DNA from: JBGPQJ01 sp963829485
Lineage (GTDB): Bacteria; Chloroflexota; Anaerolineae; Anaerolineales; Villigracilaceae
NCBI GenBank assembly: GCA_963829485.1
Contig: CAWHIK010000004.1
Span: forward strand, 518,625 to 582,624
Direction of reading: 5' to 3'
DNA length: 64,000 nucleotides
Shown: piece by piece, positions 28,009 to 37,380 of the stretch
Position numbering within the stretch: the first letter of the stretch is position 1
How the letters are laid out: each line of letters starts with the position of its first letter
The notes under the pieces: model-generated
Databases searched by the model: none
What the model saw: the letters and a program-made list of their open reading frames with translations, nothing else
What the model was told of the DNA's origin: nothing
Program-made: the position numbers and the translations under genes

Positions 28009-28404
28009 TTATTCTTCTCCAGTAGAATCATCATCTGGCTCGGTTGCATTTTTCTCTTGCCTGTGAAATTTCTTTGTCCAGGAAGTGAGTCGGTGTTTCA
28101 CCTTCGAATACCAGGTCCGTGTTACCACCTGTTCTTCCTTTTCTTCAATCACCAAATAACTCGAATGGGAAGGTGATACAACCTTCGACTCCGGGCTGGT
28201 TTTTTCAGGAGGCCGAATCAAAATTCCATCTTCGGTTATTTCCATGCGAGCCCTGCGATGGATATTAAATCTCTCTAGATGATCTCTGGGAATCTGCACC
28301 CTCCCAGCTGCATCCAGGACGACGAGTTCTTCGTAATGGTGGGTTTCCTGATCCCCATCATGAGTCACTTTTAACCCGCAGCGTTTCACTTGCCAATTTT
28401 CCAT
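28009..28404 (-). CDS. Small protein with AbrB/SpoVT-like motif between ABC ATPases
   Basis: A 131-residue hydrophilic protein. Residues 28-62 (LVVLDAAGRVQIPRDHLERF followed by MEITEDGILIRPP) match the swapped-hairpin AbrB/SpoVT pattern, which is usually DNA-binding. The remainder is charged and unusual: a Ser-rich middle, a basic stretch around WTKKFHRQEK and an acidic tail. Read from 28404 it overlaps the preceding ATPase gene by 47 bases; a GTG at 28368 would cut the overlap to 11. It could be an operon-level regulator or an adaptor for the ATPases. Confidence 0.6.
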   Translation of the reverse strand: MENWQVKRCGLKVTHDGDQETHHYEELVVLDAAGRVQIPRDHLERFNIHRRARMEITEDGILIRPPEKTSPESKVVSPSHSSYLVIEEKEEQVVTRTWYSKVKHRLTSWTKKFHRQEKNATEPDDDSTGEE

Positions 28405-29095
28405 CCTTCACTGCGACCACACGGTCGACATGACGGGAAATACCGGGATCGTGACTGACGATGACGATGGTAATTCCAAGCGCTTTATTGAGGCTGCGAA
28501 GTAAATCATAGACCATTTGGGCTGTCTCTGTGTCCAACTCCCCGGTCGGTTCATCGGTAAGTAACAGGCGGGGTTGGTTTGCAAGGGCGATCGCTACAGC
28601 CACACGCTGCTGCTCCCCTCCTGACAGTTCGGACAACCGGTGTTCTGCCCGATCAGCCAATTCCACCAGTTCGAGCAGCTTATCCGCGCGTTCACGGGAT
28701 GATCGATTCACCTTCCCAGACAGTGTCAAGGGTAGTTGAATGTTTTCTCTGGCGGTCAGATAAGGCAGCAGATTTCTGGAGCCTTGCTGCCAGACAAATC
28801 CAACCGTCTTTCGTCGATACTCATCGAGGGCAGGCTGGCTCATCCGGCCGAGATCGTGGTTATCCACAACAGCCCTTCCACCGGTGGGACTATCCAATCC
28901 CCCGAGGATGTTCAGCAGGGTCGATTTTCCGCTGCCGCTCGCGCCGACAACTCCAACCATTTCACCGGATTCAATGGTGAGGTCCAATCCCTGTAAAGCC
29001 TGAACTTCAGGTGAACCGTCCGAACCGGCCTCAGCATTCAACCGGTAGATTTTCACCAGGCTTTCGCACAGGATCATGGGAGTGGCGCTCATCAA
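28358..29095 (-). CDS. ABC transporter ATPase, MacB/LolD type (first)
   Basis: ATPase of 245 residues with Walker A GASGSGKSTLLN, Q-loop GFVWQQGSRNLLPYLTARENI, signature LSGGEQQRVAVAIAL, Walker B LLLTDEPTGELD and IVSHDP. It starts inside the last codons of the permease gene (4-base overlap), so it is the direct partner of that FtsX-type permease. Together with the HlyD-like lipoprotein it forms a MacAB-like tripartite or mechanotransmission system. The second ATPase gene, 28009-28002 onward, is similar but not a close duplicate. Confidence 0.92.
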   Translation of the reverse strand: MMSATPMILCESLVKIYRLNAEAGSDGSPEVQALQGLDLTIESGEMVGVVGASGSGKSTLLNILGGLDSPTGGRAVVDNHDLGRMSQPALDEYRRKTVGFVWQQGSRNLLPYLTARENIQLPLTLSGKVNRSSRERADKLLELVELADRAEHRLSELSGGEQQRVAVAIALANQPRLLLTDEPTGELDTETAQMVYDLLRSLNKALGITIVIVSHDPGISRHVDRVVAVKDGKLASETLRVKSDS

Positions 29096-31998
29096 CTCGT
29101 CTCCCCTAATTTAATGGCCTGGAAGATCTTCATTCGCCGTAACAGCATGACCAAAACGAAAAGCCCTGACACGAAAAGGATCACGAACAAACCGTAGATC
29201 TGGAAAATCGACTGCCAAGCAATGACAATTTCAAAAGGCGGAAATTTCTCCTGCGTCGATGCACCAATTTGCAGGAAAGGCACAAAAAGCCGGCTTGCGA
29301 TCACACCCAGGGCGGTTCCTGCAGTCATGCCGATCAATATCAGCAAAGCCAACTCTGCAGCGAGGAGTCCGATCATTTGGCGCACGGACAAGCCGATCGC
29401 CCTCAACATGCCCATTTCAATAAATCTCCTACGGAAAGAAAACAAAGCGTAGAGCAGGAAGCCCAAAACAGTTAATAAGGCAGATGCCACGAAACCCACA
29501 GAAAGGAGACCAAACAAACCCTGTCGTTCCGGCCGGCGTTGTATTTTCAGTATATTTAATTCAGCTGATGACCAATCCTTGACAAAGATATTCAATCCAT
29601 CCTTATCAAGCCGGGACTGATCCGCTTGCAGATCGAGAAGGATACTATACCCCCGGACTGCATAAACAATCTTTTCCGGAATTATTTCTTCAGCGGTTTC
29701 CAACCATACTTCGTGTGGATATTCGACTCCTGCTTGAAGGAAAAAATCGTCCAGGTTACCGACGAACAAGGGACCCTGGGTCGGGTACCAAGTTGGGAAT
29801 AATTCGAAGGAACCGGCGATCAACAGCTTAAGTGGGATGGATTCTCCCATTGAGCCGGTTTTGATGCCCAGCACTAATTCATCGCCAATCATCAATCCAA
29901 ATTCGTTCATCAGCGTGCGAGGAACCAATACTCCATTCGGCGTTGCAGCAAGGGCATTCATCAACTCACCCAGCGACTCGGAGGAAAAATCGTTTTCCCA
30001 ATAACCGGATTGAGGAAAGGTCAATCGATCGATGCCGAGAAATGTGCCTTCAACAGCCGAGCCGGGAATTACAGCAGTTGAATCAAACCTGCCTACTCGG
30101 GTAGCTGACGTGACTCCTTCTAATGAAAGATGCTCTTCCACCGGTGAAAATGTCCAGAGAGAACTCTCACTGTTTTCATTTGCGGTTGTCCCCAATTCAA
30201 GAATGCTCAAATCTGCGCCAACCTGGTAATTCATCTGCTTATCCAATTGGTTGTCGAGTGTTTTTGCCAACGAGGCGGTAAATGCGGACAAACCCAGCGT
30301 GAGCACCAGCAAAACCAGAGGAGCAGTATAGAATGCGGGTGAGCGGGATAAATAGCGAGCTGCCATCAAAAGGCCTACACTTTTTGTTGAGTTCAGCAGC
30401 CGACCGATCAACGCCATTAACCACGGAACCAGCCTCAAGGTCAGAAGTGTCGCGGTGAAGATCCCGGCAGCAGGAACAAGCAGCAGCAACGGATTCTGAA
30501 ACGGGTCCGGGATCCCTTCTCCACCAGTCAAGGAAACCTTACTTTGATTCGACAGCAGCCAATATCCGTACATCACGGGGAAGATCAAGAGAACATCGAT
30601 CCAGTAACGCTGCCACCAAGGTTTTCGCAGCATTCTCGCCCGTTCCTGCTTATAGGTGACTATCGTATTCACCGATGAAGCCAAGGTGGGAACCAAGAAG
30701 TTTAATAACAAAATTAATCCGAGCGCCATTATGCCATACCCAAGATAGGGTAACGTCATGCTGATCCGCAGACCGCTCGTGCTGCTGAAATCCAGGAAAC
30801 TGCGCGACCTACCGATAAGATGAGCAATCCAATTGCTCAGGAAAATTCCTCCCGTCAAAGCGATCACTCCCAGGAGAATTCCTTCGAATAACGAAATCGA
30901 GACAATCTGAAATCTACTTGCGCCCCGGCTACGGATGATGGCCATCTCACCGCGCTGTTCGCCAACAAACAGACCAGCGACGAGCCAGATAAAAGTCAGA
31001 ATCAGACCCAGGATGGGAATGCTGAATGCCAACAAAAGGTAAGTTAATGCAGGTGTACTCTCCTGGTAACGCGTAAGAGCTTCCTGAGGAGACGATACGA
31101 GTTTTGTGCCCTTCATCAACGACCCGGCTTTTTGTTCGATAGCCTGTATTCGTTTCTGCACACCTGCGATATCGGCTGCATGAAGATTGGATCCGTCCGC
31201 TTTAATGCTCCAAGCGACGCTGCGTAATTCATCGTCCACCGCTGCACTGATCGGACCGGTATAACTGTCCTCGTGCACGATGAACCAATTATCCGCTTTC
31301 ACATCCCAGAAGCCTGCTTCCGGGTCGAACGCACGCCATAATCCCACGACCATTACCGGGATTTCGATGTCGTCCCTACGTAGGACATAGGCATCGCCAG
31401 CCTGAATCCCATACTCCAGGGCAAAGGCTTCACTGGCAAGGACTTCGATTTGTCCGCCCCCGATCAAAGACGAAGGCTCAGGGAATCTACCGGAAACCAA
31501 TTGGACCAATTCCTCCATGGGAGTAATGAATGTGAAATTGGCCGTTGATAACTGATATTGATTTCCGGGATTCTCCAGATCCCTGGGTGGATAGATGTTG
31601 TAACCATCGGTCCTAAACCGTCTTACCACTTGCGCAATGGGCAGTCCGATGGTATTCAGTGCCTCATCTCGGAAAAAACGGTCCACTTCCTCAACATCAT
31701 CCCATTGAGGGCTGTTTCTTTCAGCAATTTTTAATTCAAAAAGAAAATCCAGCGGGGCATAATCGACCGGCCGATTGACCAAATCCAAATCCCGGTCTGC
31801 CAAGATTTCCTCTCTGAACAATCGGAAATAAGTAGCTTCGGCATATAAAGGTATGCTCAGTACCAGGGCGGAGGCGATCATCAACCCGACGACAGCAGCG
31901 ACACTGAGCAATCGCTGCGTGATCAATCTTTTAAATGCTATCCCTGCTGTAGACCAGGTCTGGAGAATTATTGCAAGGAGATCAGAGAAAAACCTCAT
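29092..31998 (-). CDS. FtsX/MacB-type ABC permease, 968 aa
   Basis: Large membrane subunit with two FtsX-like halves. The first helix is at about residues 25-50, a long extracytoplasmic domain follows (to about 315), then helices near 320-350, 370-400 and 425-450. After a second set (about 475-560) come another external domain (to about 840) and three terminal helices, with RRRFIEMGMLRAIGLSVRQM as the typical FtsX loop. Such proteins move no substrate through the membrane; they transmit ATP-driven motion to external partners, for lipoprotein, peptide or surface-polymer handling. The cargo is unknown. Overlaps of 4 bases with both neighbours indicate tight coupling. Confidence 0.88.
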   Translation of the reverse strand: MRFFSDLLAIILQTWSTAGIAFKRLITQRLLSVAAVVGLMIASALVLSIPLYAEATYFRLFREEILADRDLDLVNRPVDYAPLDFLFELKIAERNSPQWDDVEEVDRFFRDEALNTIGLPIAQVVRRFRTDGYNIYPPRDLENPGNQYQLSTANFTFITPMEELVQLVSGRFPEPSSLIGGGQIEVLASEAFALEYGIQAGDAYVLRRDDIEIPVMVVGLWRAFDPEAGFWDVKADNWFIVHEDSYTGPISAAVDDELRSVAWSIKADGSNLHAADIAGVQKRIQAIEQKAGSLMKGTKLVSSPQEALTRYQESTPALTYLLLAFSIPILGLILTFIWLVAGLFVGEQRGEMAIIRSRGASRFQIVSISLFEGILLGVIALTGGIFLSNWIAHLIGRSRSFLDFSSTSGLRISMTLPYLGYGIMALGLILLLNFLVPTLASSVNTIVTYKQERARMLRKPWWQRYWIDVLLIFPVMYGYWLLSNQSKVSLTGGEGIPDPFQNPLLLLVPAAGIFTATLLTLRLVPWLMALIGRLLNSTKSVGLLMAARYLSRSPAFYTAPLVLLVLTLGLSAFTASLAKTLDNQLDKQMNYQVGADLSILELGTTANENSESSLWTFSPVEEHLSLEGVTSATRVGRFDSTAVIPGSAVEGTFLGIDRLTFPQSGYWENDFSSESLGELMNALAATPNGVLVPRTLMNEFGLMIGDELVLGIKTGSMGESIPLKLLIAGSFELFPTWYPTQGPLFVGNLDDFFLQAGVEYPHEVWLETAEEIIPEKIVYAVRGYSILLDLQADQSRLDKDGLNIFVKDWSSAELNILKIQRRPERQGLFGLLSVGFVASALLTVLGFLLYALFSFRRRFIEMGMLRAIGLSVRQMIGLLAAELALLILIGMTAGTALGVIASRLFVPFLQIGASTQEKFPPFEIVIAWQSIFQIYGLFVILFVSGLFVLVMLLRRMKIFQAIKLGETS

Positions 31999-33065
31999 TG
32001 ACCGAAAACGACCTGACCTTCCTCCAATCCGGAGAGGATTTCTGTTTTATCCCTCGTCTGGATTCCAAGCTCGACCTCGATGCGTTTGGGACCTGAGCCG
32101 CTGTCCATGATAACAAATGTCCTACCGCCGGCATGACGGATTGCTTCTGGGGGCAGCCAGAGAATTCCGTTTTTCCTCGCCAGCGTGATCAAGATATTTG
32201 CCTTGTCACCAGAAAGTAAGTCCACCTGATGCGGTTCATCCAGTACGATATGAACAGATTTATCGTCACTTGGACCTGTCCCAAAAGGAGAGGGCAGTTG
32301 TTGGATCTTGCCATTTAATTGGGTTTCGGGAGCCTTGCTCAAGGTTACCTGGACGGGCATGCCTTCAAACATCGATTTGAGCTGCTCATCCCCTTGACTT
32401 GCATCCAAATCAGCGACGATCTCCAGGTTTCCCAATTCTCCCAAAATAAAAACCACCGTGGTTGGAGTGACAGCACGGCCAGGATTGACTGCGAAAATTA
32501 CCTGACCTGCCTCGGGAGCAAATACTTGCGCCTTCCTCAATTCCGCATCCATCTCCGCATCGACTTCAGAAGTGGCATCCAACCCCATCTCGGTGATGAC
32601 ATCCTCGTAGGCCATTTGCGCCAGTTCTACTTTTAACTCCTGGATTTTTCTCTCATACGCAGGCCGGCCTTCAGAATTCATCTTTTCGAGTTCGAGACGG
32701 GCTATCTCCAGGGCGATTTCAGCCCGTCGGATTACCCGGCGGGTGCCGTCGTATTTTGCTTCCATATCCGAGTATTCGACCAACTCTGCTAATAATTGAC
32801 CTTTTTCCACCAGGTCGTTCACCTGAACATATACATCGCTGACATGCCCCGGCATTTGAAATTTCACGGTTTCAGACGCGAATGGAGAGGCTCTGCCTGA
32901 GAGCTTTGCTTCAGAGACAATATCACCGCGCTGTACAGTGAATGTCGTTCGCACCGGAGTTGGATAAGGCGTCGGTGTGGATTCCGCTTCTTTTTGTCCA
33001 ACGCCGCAAGCAGAAAACAGGAATACCAAAATCAAAAGTGGAATAACTAAACTTTTCTGACGCAT
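31995..33065 (-). CDS. HlyD/MacA-like adaptor lipoprotein
   Basis: Extracytoplasmic adaptor of 356 residues. The signal ends in FLFSACGVG (lipobox). The lipoyl/barrel-sandwich halves flank a coiled-coil hairpin of about 75 residues (RRAEIALEIARLELEKMN), and a beta-barrel with VSDVYVQVNDLVEKGQLLAEL and VFAPEAGQVIFAVNPGRAV is present. C-terminal residues 270-356 match the membrane-proximal domain (RVEVELGIQTRDKTEILSGL pattern). It precedes the permease with a 4-base overlap, and follows cellobiose phosphorylase by 6 bases. Confidence 0.87.
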   Translation of the reverse strand: MRQKSLVIPLLILVFLFSACGVGQKEAESTPTPYPTPVRTTFTVQRGDIVSEAKLSGRASPFASETVKFQMPGHVSDVYVQVNDLVEKGQLLAELVEYSDMEAKYDGTRRVIRRAEIALEIARLELEKMNSEGRPAYERKIQELKVELAQMAYEDVITEMGLDATSEVDAEMDAELRKAQVFAPEAGQVIFAVNPGRAVTPTTVVFILGELGNLEIVADLDASQGDEQLKSMFEGMPVQVTLSKAPETQLNGKIQQLPSPFGTGPSDDKSVHIVLDEPHQVDLLSGDKANILITLARKNGILWLPPEAIRHAGGRTFVIMDSGSGPKRIEVELGIQTRDKTEILSGLEEGQVVFGQ

Positions 33066-33071
33066 GTTATT

Positions 33072-35536
33072 TTATCGAATGGTTACCTTGACAAAAACGC
33101 TCTTGGTGCGCTTGCGAGGGAGGGGTACGACCTTCCCGTTGACGTGTTTCCCGTCGACCACCAACGAGATCTTATTCCCCTTTCCGATGCGGACAACCTG
33201 GATTTCATAGCGGGTGCCCCGGAAAACTCTCACTGCATCGAATCCAGTCCAGCTTGTAGGAATGCACGGAGAGATCTCCAGTCCCTCAAAGGTAGGTTTG
33301 ATGCCCAGAATGGATTGCGTGATGGCAACAAAATTCCATGCTGCTGTTCCGGTCAGCCAGGAGTTCTTCGCCTCTCCATGGGTGGGCGCATCCCTGCCAG
33401 CGATCATTTGAGAATAGACGTAAGGTTCACACTTGTGCAGACCGCTGATATCCTCCCTGTTGGATGGATTGATCCGAAGATAATAATCGTGGGCACGATC
33501 CCCGCGGCCTAACATCGTTTCCGCGATCATGATCCAAGGATTCGTGTGACAGAAAATCCCGGCATTCTCCTTATATCCCGGAGGATAGGACGATATCTCA
33601 CCGAGGTGGAGGTAATATTCACTAAAAGCAGGCTGCTGAAGCATGATCCCATGTCGTGTTGCCAGATGCTTGGATACCGACTCGAGAGCTTTTGCAGCCT
33701 TTCCGCCCCTAAGCCCCAGACCAGCCATGATGCATATCCCTTGAGGCTCGATAAAAATCTTCCCTTCCTTGTTCTTCTTCGAGCCGAGGACCTTGCCAAA
33801 ATCATCATACGCACGCCGGAACCAGGCGCCATCCCATCCGAATTTCCAGACGGCTGCTTCCATCAATGCGATATCCTTTTTCAACTTCTTCGCCTGGTCT
33901 TCATCTTCAAGGTAATTGGCGATCGCAAACATTTCCTTTGCCGCCAGAATGAACAAGCCGGCGATCATGACACTTTCAGCCACTTTGCCTTCCTTGTTCG
34001 TCGTCGTCTGGAAGGATTGACCAGGTGTATCGGAAAAACAATTCAGGTTCAGGCAGTCATTCCAATCTGCCCGTCCGATCAGCGGGAGACCGTGCGGTCC
34101 AAGCCTTTCCAGCGTGTATTGAAGCGCTCTTTGTAAATGCTCAAGAAGTGGGGATTCCGTACCGCGTTCGTTTTCGTATCGAACCATCTCATCGAGAATA
34201 GCCCAGTCGCCTGTTTCCTTCACATAAGCGGATGTCGCAAGGATAAGCCAAAGGGGATCGTCATTAAAACCGAAGCCGACCTCGTTATTACCCTCCTTGG
34301 TCAAAGGCTGGTATTGATGGAATGCTCCGCCAGTTTTTAATTGCGTGGTAGCCAGATCCAGAAGGCGTTCTCTTGCGCGGTCCGGGATCATGTGGACGAA
34401 CCCCAACAAGTCCTGGTTCGAATCCCTGAAACCCATCCCGCGTCCAATCCCACTTTCAAAGAACGATGCAGACCGCGATAAATTAAATGTCATCATGCAC
34501 TGGTAGGCGTTCCAGATATTGACCATGCGATTGGTATGTTCATCCGGCGTGGTCACCTGGATCCTACCCAGGAGGTTGTCCCAGTGTTGTCGTAAGGCAT
34601 CAAAAGCTTCCTCGACATTCACTGGCCTGAGGTACCTGCTGATGATCGGTTTGACCTTTTTCTTGTTTATCGTCTGCGAATCCGGCGGATCGAACTTCCT
34701 ATCCTTGGGGTTTTCCTGGTAACCCAGCAGGAAGATAATCTTCTTCTGCTGCCCCGGGTTCAGCTGGACTTTGACATGATGCGAGCCGATGGGCTGCCAT
34801 CCATATGCAACCGATTTTCCCGAAAAGCCTTTCTCAACCACAACCGGTGAATCCCACCCCCGGTATGGACCTAAAAAGGCTTCGCGCTGGGTGTCATAAC
34901 CATCGAGTTTTTCAGAACAGGCAAAATAAGCAAAATGGTTACGGCGTTCCCGGTACTCCGTCTTGTGATAGATCACTCCGTCGGTAATTTCCACCTGGCC
35001 TGTGGACAGGTTTCGCTGGTAATTGGTTGAATCGTCTTGAGCATCCCACAGGCAGAATTCAACGGCGGAGAAAACAGACAAGTTGGCTGCGGATTTTCGA
35101 TGATTGGTTAATGTCAATTCCCATATTTCCAGGTTCTCGCCGAGAGGCACAAAATAGCGAATTTGGGATTCGATTTTATGAGCCTTTGATTTGATTACCG
35201 TATAACCCTGGCCATGCCGGCATTCATACTCATCGAGGGTATCCCTAGTCGGCATCCATGTTGGCGACCAATAAGGTCTGCTGATCTTCCCTTTCTTACC
35301 TGCATCGTTATCACGGATGTAGAGATAACGACCTCCGGTATCGAGGGAGTATTATTATATCGATAGCGGGATATCCGTCGCAGACGCGCATCCTTGTAAA
35401 AGGAGTATCCACCAGCCGTATTGGAGATCAAGCCAAAATAGTTCTCACAACCGATGTAATTCATCCATGGCAGCGGTGTGTCCGGTTGAGTAATGACATA
35501 TTCGCGATTAACATCATCAAAAAATCCGTAGCGCAT
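33072..35536 (-). CDS. Cellobiose phosphorylase (GH94), one frameshift near 5' end
   Basis: Converts cellobiose and phosphate to glucose 1-phosphate and glucose in the cytosol. The match to known cellobiose phosphorylases is close along the length: RYGFFDDVNREYVITQP at the start, DDSTNYQRNLSTG, SASFFESGIGRGMGFRDSNQ, GRADWNDCLNLNCF with the catalytic Asp, YPPGYKENAGIFCH and EAKNSWLTGTAAWN. The product would be about 820 residues. The first ~65 codons are in another frame; adding one base to the C3 run near 35345 restores NNTP-DTGGRYLYIRD. GGAGATTTT precedes the ATG at 35536. It is the first gene of the 12.7-kb run. Confidence 0.9.
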
Positions 35537-35909
35537 AAAATCTCCGTTTCGTTGTTAGACAAACTATAATTCATACTCACGATGAAATAGAAGGAATTCT
35601 CTTCCTGGCCCCACAATTTTCAGATTTTCATTTTCAATTTGATAAATCAATCGATCTTGTCATTGCCTATGCGCAAAGAATTACTCCATTTTACCCTTAG
35701 GGAAGGAAAATTGCTAACCAGCCTTTGAACAATAACCCGTTTATTTTACCTCAAATGGTAGCAATGGATTTGTACAAAAATGCCCTAAATCTATACGCAA
35801 TATGAAACTACTTTCTCCAATCGGGACTACTTCAGAAATTTGTCCCGTGAATTTTTTTATGCTATCATAGTAGGAAATACTTTCCCCATTGAATGGAAAT
35901 GGAGGCTGC
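35537..35909. other. Divergent intergenic region of about 370 bases
   Basis: AT-rich spacer between the cellobiose phosphorylase start (minus) and the DUF1269 gene (plus). It must hold the promoter of the whole beta-glucan run; TATAGT on the minus strand near 35570 is a possible -10. The plus-strand promoter is listed separately. I saw no coding potential or long inverted repeat. Confidence 0.5.
35840..35868 (+). promoter_or_regulatory. Sigma-70-type promoter of the DUF1269 gene
   Basis: TTGTCC at 35840-35845 and TATCAT at 35863-35868 with a 17-base spacer, 42 bases upstream of the chosen ATG. The region between contains a T7 run. A ribosome site GGAGG follows just before the start codon. 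Confidence 0.65.
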
Positions 35910-36389
35910 ATGTCAGAACTTCTGGTTGTTGTCTTTGATACGGCTGAACAAGCAATGCAAGCGAGAATGTCCATTAAAACCCTGGAAAGCGAAGGGGTCG
36001 TCAAACTGGACGACGCTGCTGTGGTCACGCGAACAGCCGATGGAAAAGTTGAGGTAAAGAACCAACTCGACAGCGGAGTGGCCATGGGCGCTCTCGGAGG
36101 AGGAATGATCGGTTTACTGCTGGCAAGCGTGTTTTTTCCTATTGCCGGCATTCTGATTGGAGCCGCCGCAGGAGGCGCGATAGGTCATTTCTTCCACAAA
36201 GACGTTGACCAATCCTTCGTTAAGGAAGTCACCGCCAAAATCGAACCGGGTAAATCAGCTCTCTTCTTGATGATCAACAACGGTGTTGGGATGATCATTT
36301 CAGCGATGGAACCCTTCAAGGGTGAAGTACTCCAAACGACCTTGGCTACCGAAGAAGTTGACGCACTAAAAAGTGCCCTTAAGAAGTAA
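35910..36389 (+). CDS. DUF1269-type membrane protein
   Basis: Protein of about 159 residues. After an initial beta-alpha section (SELLVVVFDTAEQA) comes a long glycine-rich hydrophobic hairpin, about residues 62-100 (GALGGGMIGLLLASVFFP, AAAGGAIGHFF), then a soluble C-terminal part (KSALFLMINNGVGMII). This pattern matches DUF1269 proteins, whose role is unknown; some are stress-associated. The ATG at 35910 is preferred because GGAGG lies 6 bases upstream; an upstream ATG at 35892 would place that site inside the gene. It is monocistronic with its own promoter and terminator. Confidence 0.8.
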   Translation: MSELLVVVFDTAEQAMQARMSIKTLESEGVVKLDDAAVVTRTADGKVEVKNQLDSGVAMGALGGGMIGLLLASVFFPIAGILIGAAAGGAIGHFFHKDVDQSFVKEVTAKIEPGKSALFLMINNGVGMIISAMEPFKGEVLQTTLATEEVDALKSALKK

Positions 36390-36404
36390 TTTACGTTGAA
36401 TACT

Positions 36405-36446
36405 AAAAGCGATTGAGGATTGGATACATGTCCTCAATCGCTTTTT
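36405..36446. terminator. Intrinsic terminator after the DUF1269 gene
   Basis: AAAAGCGATTGAGGA (36405-36419) pairs with TCCTCAATCGCTTTTT (36431-36446), a 15-bp stem with a T run on the plus side and an A run on the minus side. It can therefore also serve the convergent endonuclease-family gene. Confidence 0.93.
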
Positions 36447-36479
36447 CATTCCACCAAAAAAATATCGGTGAGACCGAAT

Positions 36480-37223
36480 TCACATCACCCCGATTTTCAG
36501 TCTCGCGAAAACAGGCATATGGTCTGAACCCGCATCATCCCCAACCCAGCAGGAGGTGCAGGAAAGTTGTTCCGTGTACCAAATGTAGTCCACCCGCACT
36601 ACAGGGATCAGCGGAATCCAACTCAACAATGAATTCAACCAGCGCATCCGTCTCCAGGGTCCTATCCGCCTGGGGAGTGTATATCCCGCCCCCCTGCCCG
36701 ACTCCAGGAATGCATCCCTCAACCCAGCCGATTTAATGATTTGGTGTTCATCCTGTCTGCTCACAAAGTTAAAATCGCCCAGCAAGATTGCAGGTTGGTT
36801 TTCAATTGTAAGTGAAGCAAGGGATCTAATTTGCTCAAGTGTTCCAGGTTCGAATCCAAATTTGGTTTTTTGGAATCGAGGCGGGGGAGGGTGAGCCGAT
36901 ATCACCGATAATTGAAAACCATCTATCGTCAGGGAGACTAACAAGTCAGGTCTTTCAGGACCCAAGTGAACTTGACTGGTTTTGGAAATTGGAAACCTGG
37001 ATAAAATTGCTTTCCCCGCAAAGCCGTCTGGGAATACGGATCGATAGGGGTATTCACTGGAAATTAACTGTGTTAATGTTTCGGCTTGTGAATGGCTTAA
37101 TTCCTGAAGACCGACAATGTCCGGCTTTTGGTCAACAAGAATTTTGGCCAACCTGGCAGGATCGGCGCGGCCGTTGCCGACATTATAGGTAAAGACCAGG
37201 AATTCATGAGTATCAGGGAACAA
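36480..37223 (-). CDS. Endonuclease/exonuclease/phosphatase (EEP) family protein
   Basis: Metal-dependent phosphoesterase of about 247 residues. Motifs in order are VFTYNVGNG (Asn), DIVGLQELSHSQ (metal-binding Glu), AILLGDFNF (Asp/Asn) and the C-terminal SDHMPVFARL (Asp-His pair). There is no signal peptide. Members cut nucleic acids or remove phosphates from lipids; the substrate cannot be chosen here. It starts at TTG 37223 with GAAGAG directly upstream. It diverges from the TPR gene at 37381. Confidence 0.82.
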   Translation of the reverse strand: MFPDTHEFLVFTYNVGNGRADPARLAKILVDQKPDIVGLQELSHSQAETLTQLISSEYPYRSVFPDGFAGKAILSRFPISKTSQVHLGPERPDLLVSLTIDGFQLSVISAHPPPPRFQKTKFGFEPGTLEQIRSLASLTIENQPAILLGDFNFVSRQDEHQIIKSAGLRDAFLESGRGAGYTLPRRIGPWRRMRWLNSLLSWIPLIPVVRVDYIWYTEQLSCTSCWVGDDAGSDHMPVFARLKIGVM

Positions 37224-37364
37224 CTCTTCGTATCCTTTACAACAAAACCAGTCTAGGTTCGTTTACTTTCTTGTTAAGTATATCCGACTAACCACGTCAA
37301 AACGAAATATCCTTTATTGGGATAGGGATAATTTTGACCATAACGTGACACGACACCGCTGATG

Positions 37365-37370
37365 TATAAT
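37365..37370 (+). promoter_or_regulatory. Probable -10 element of the first TPR gene
   Basis: TATAAT at 37365-37370 ends 10 bases before the ATG at 37381. There is no Shine-Dalgarno site, so the mRNA leader would be only a few bases long. No good -35 hexamer lies at 16-18 bases. Confidence 0.5.
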
Positions 37371-37380
37371 TTTATTCATA

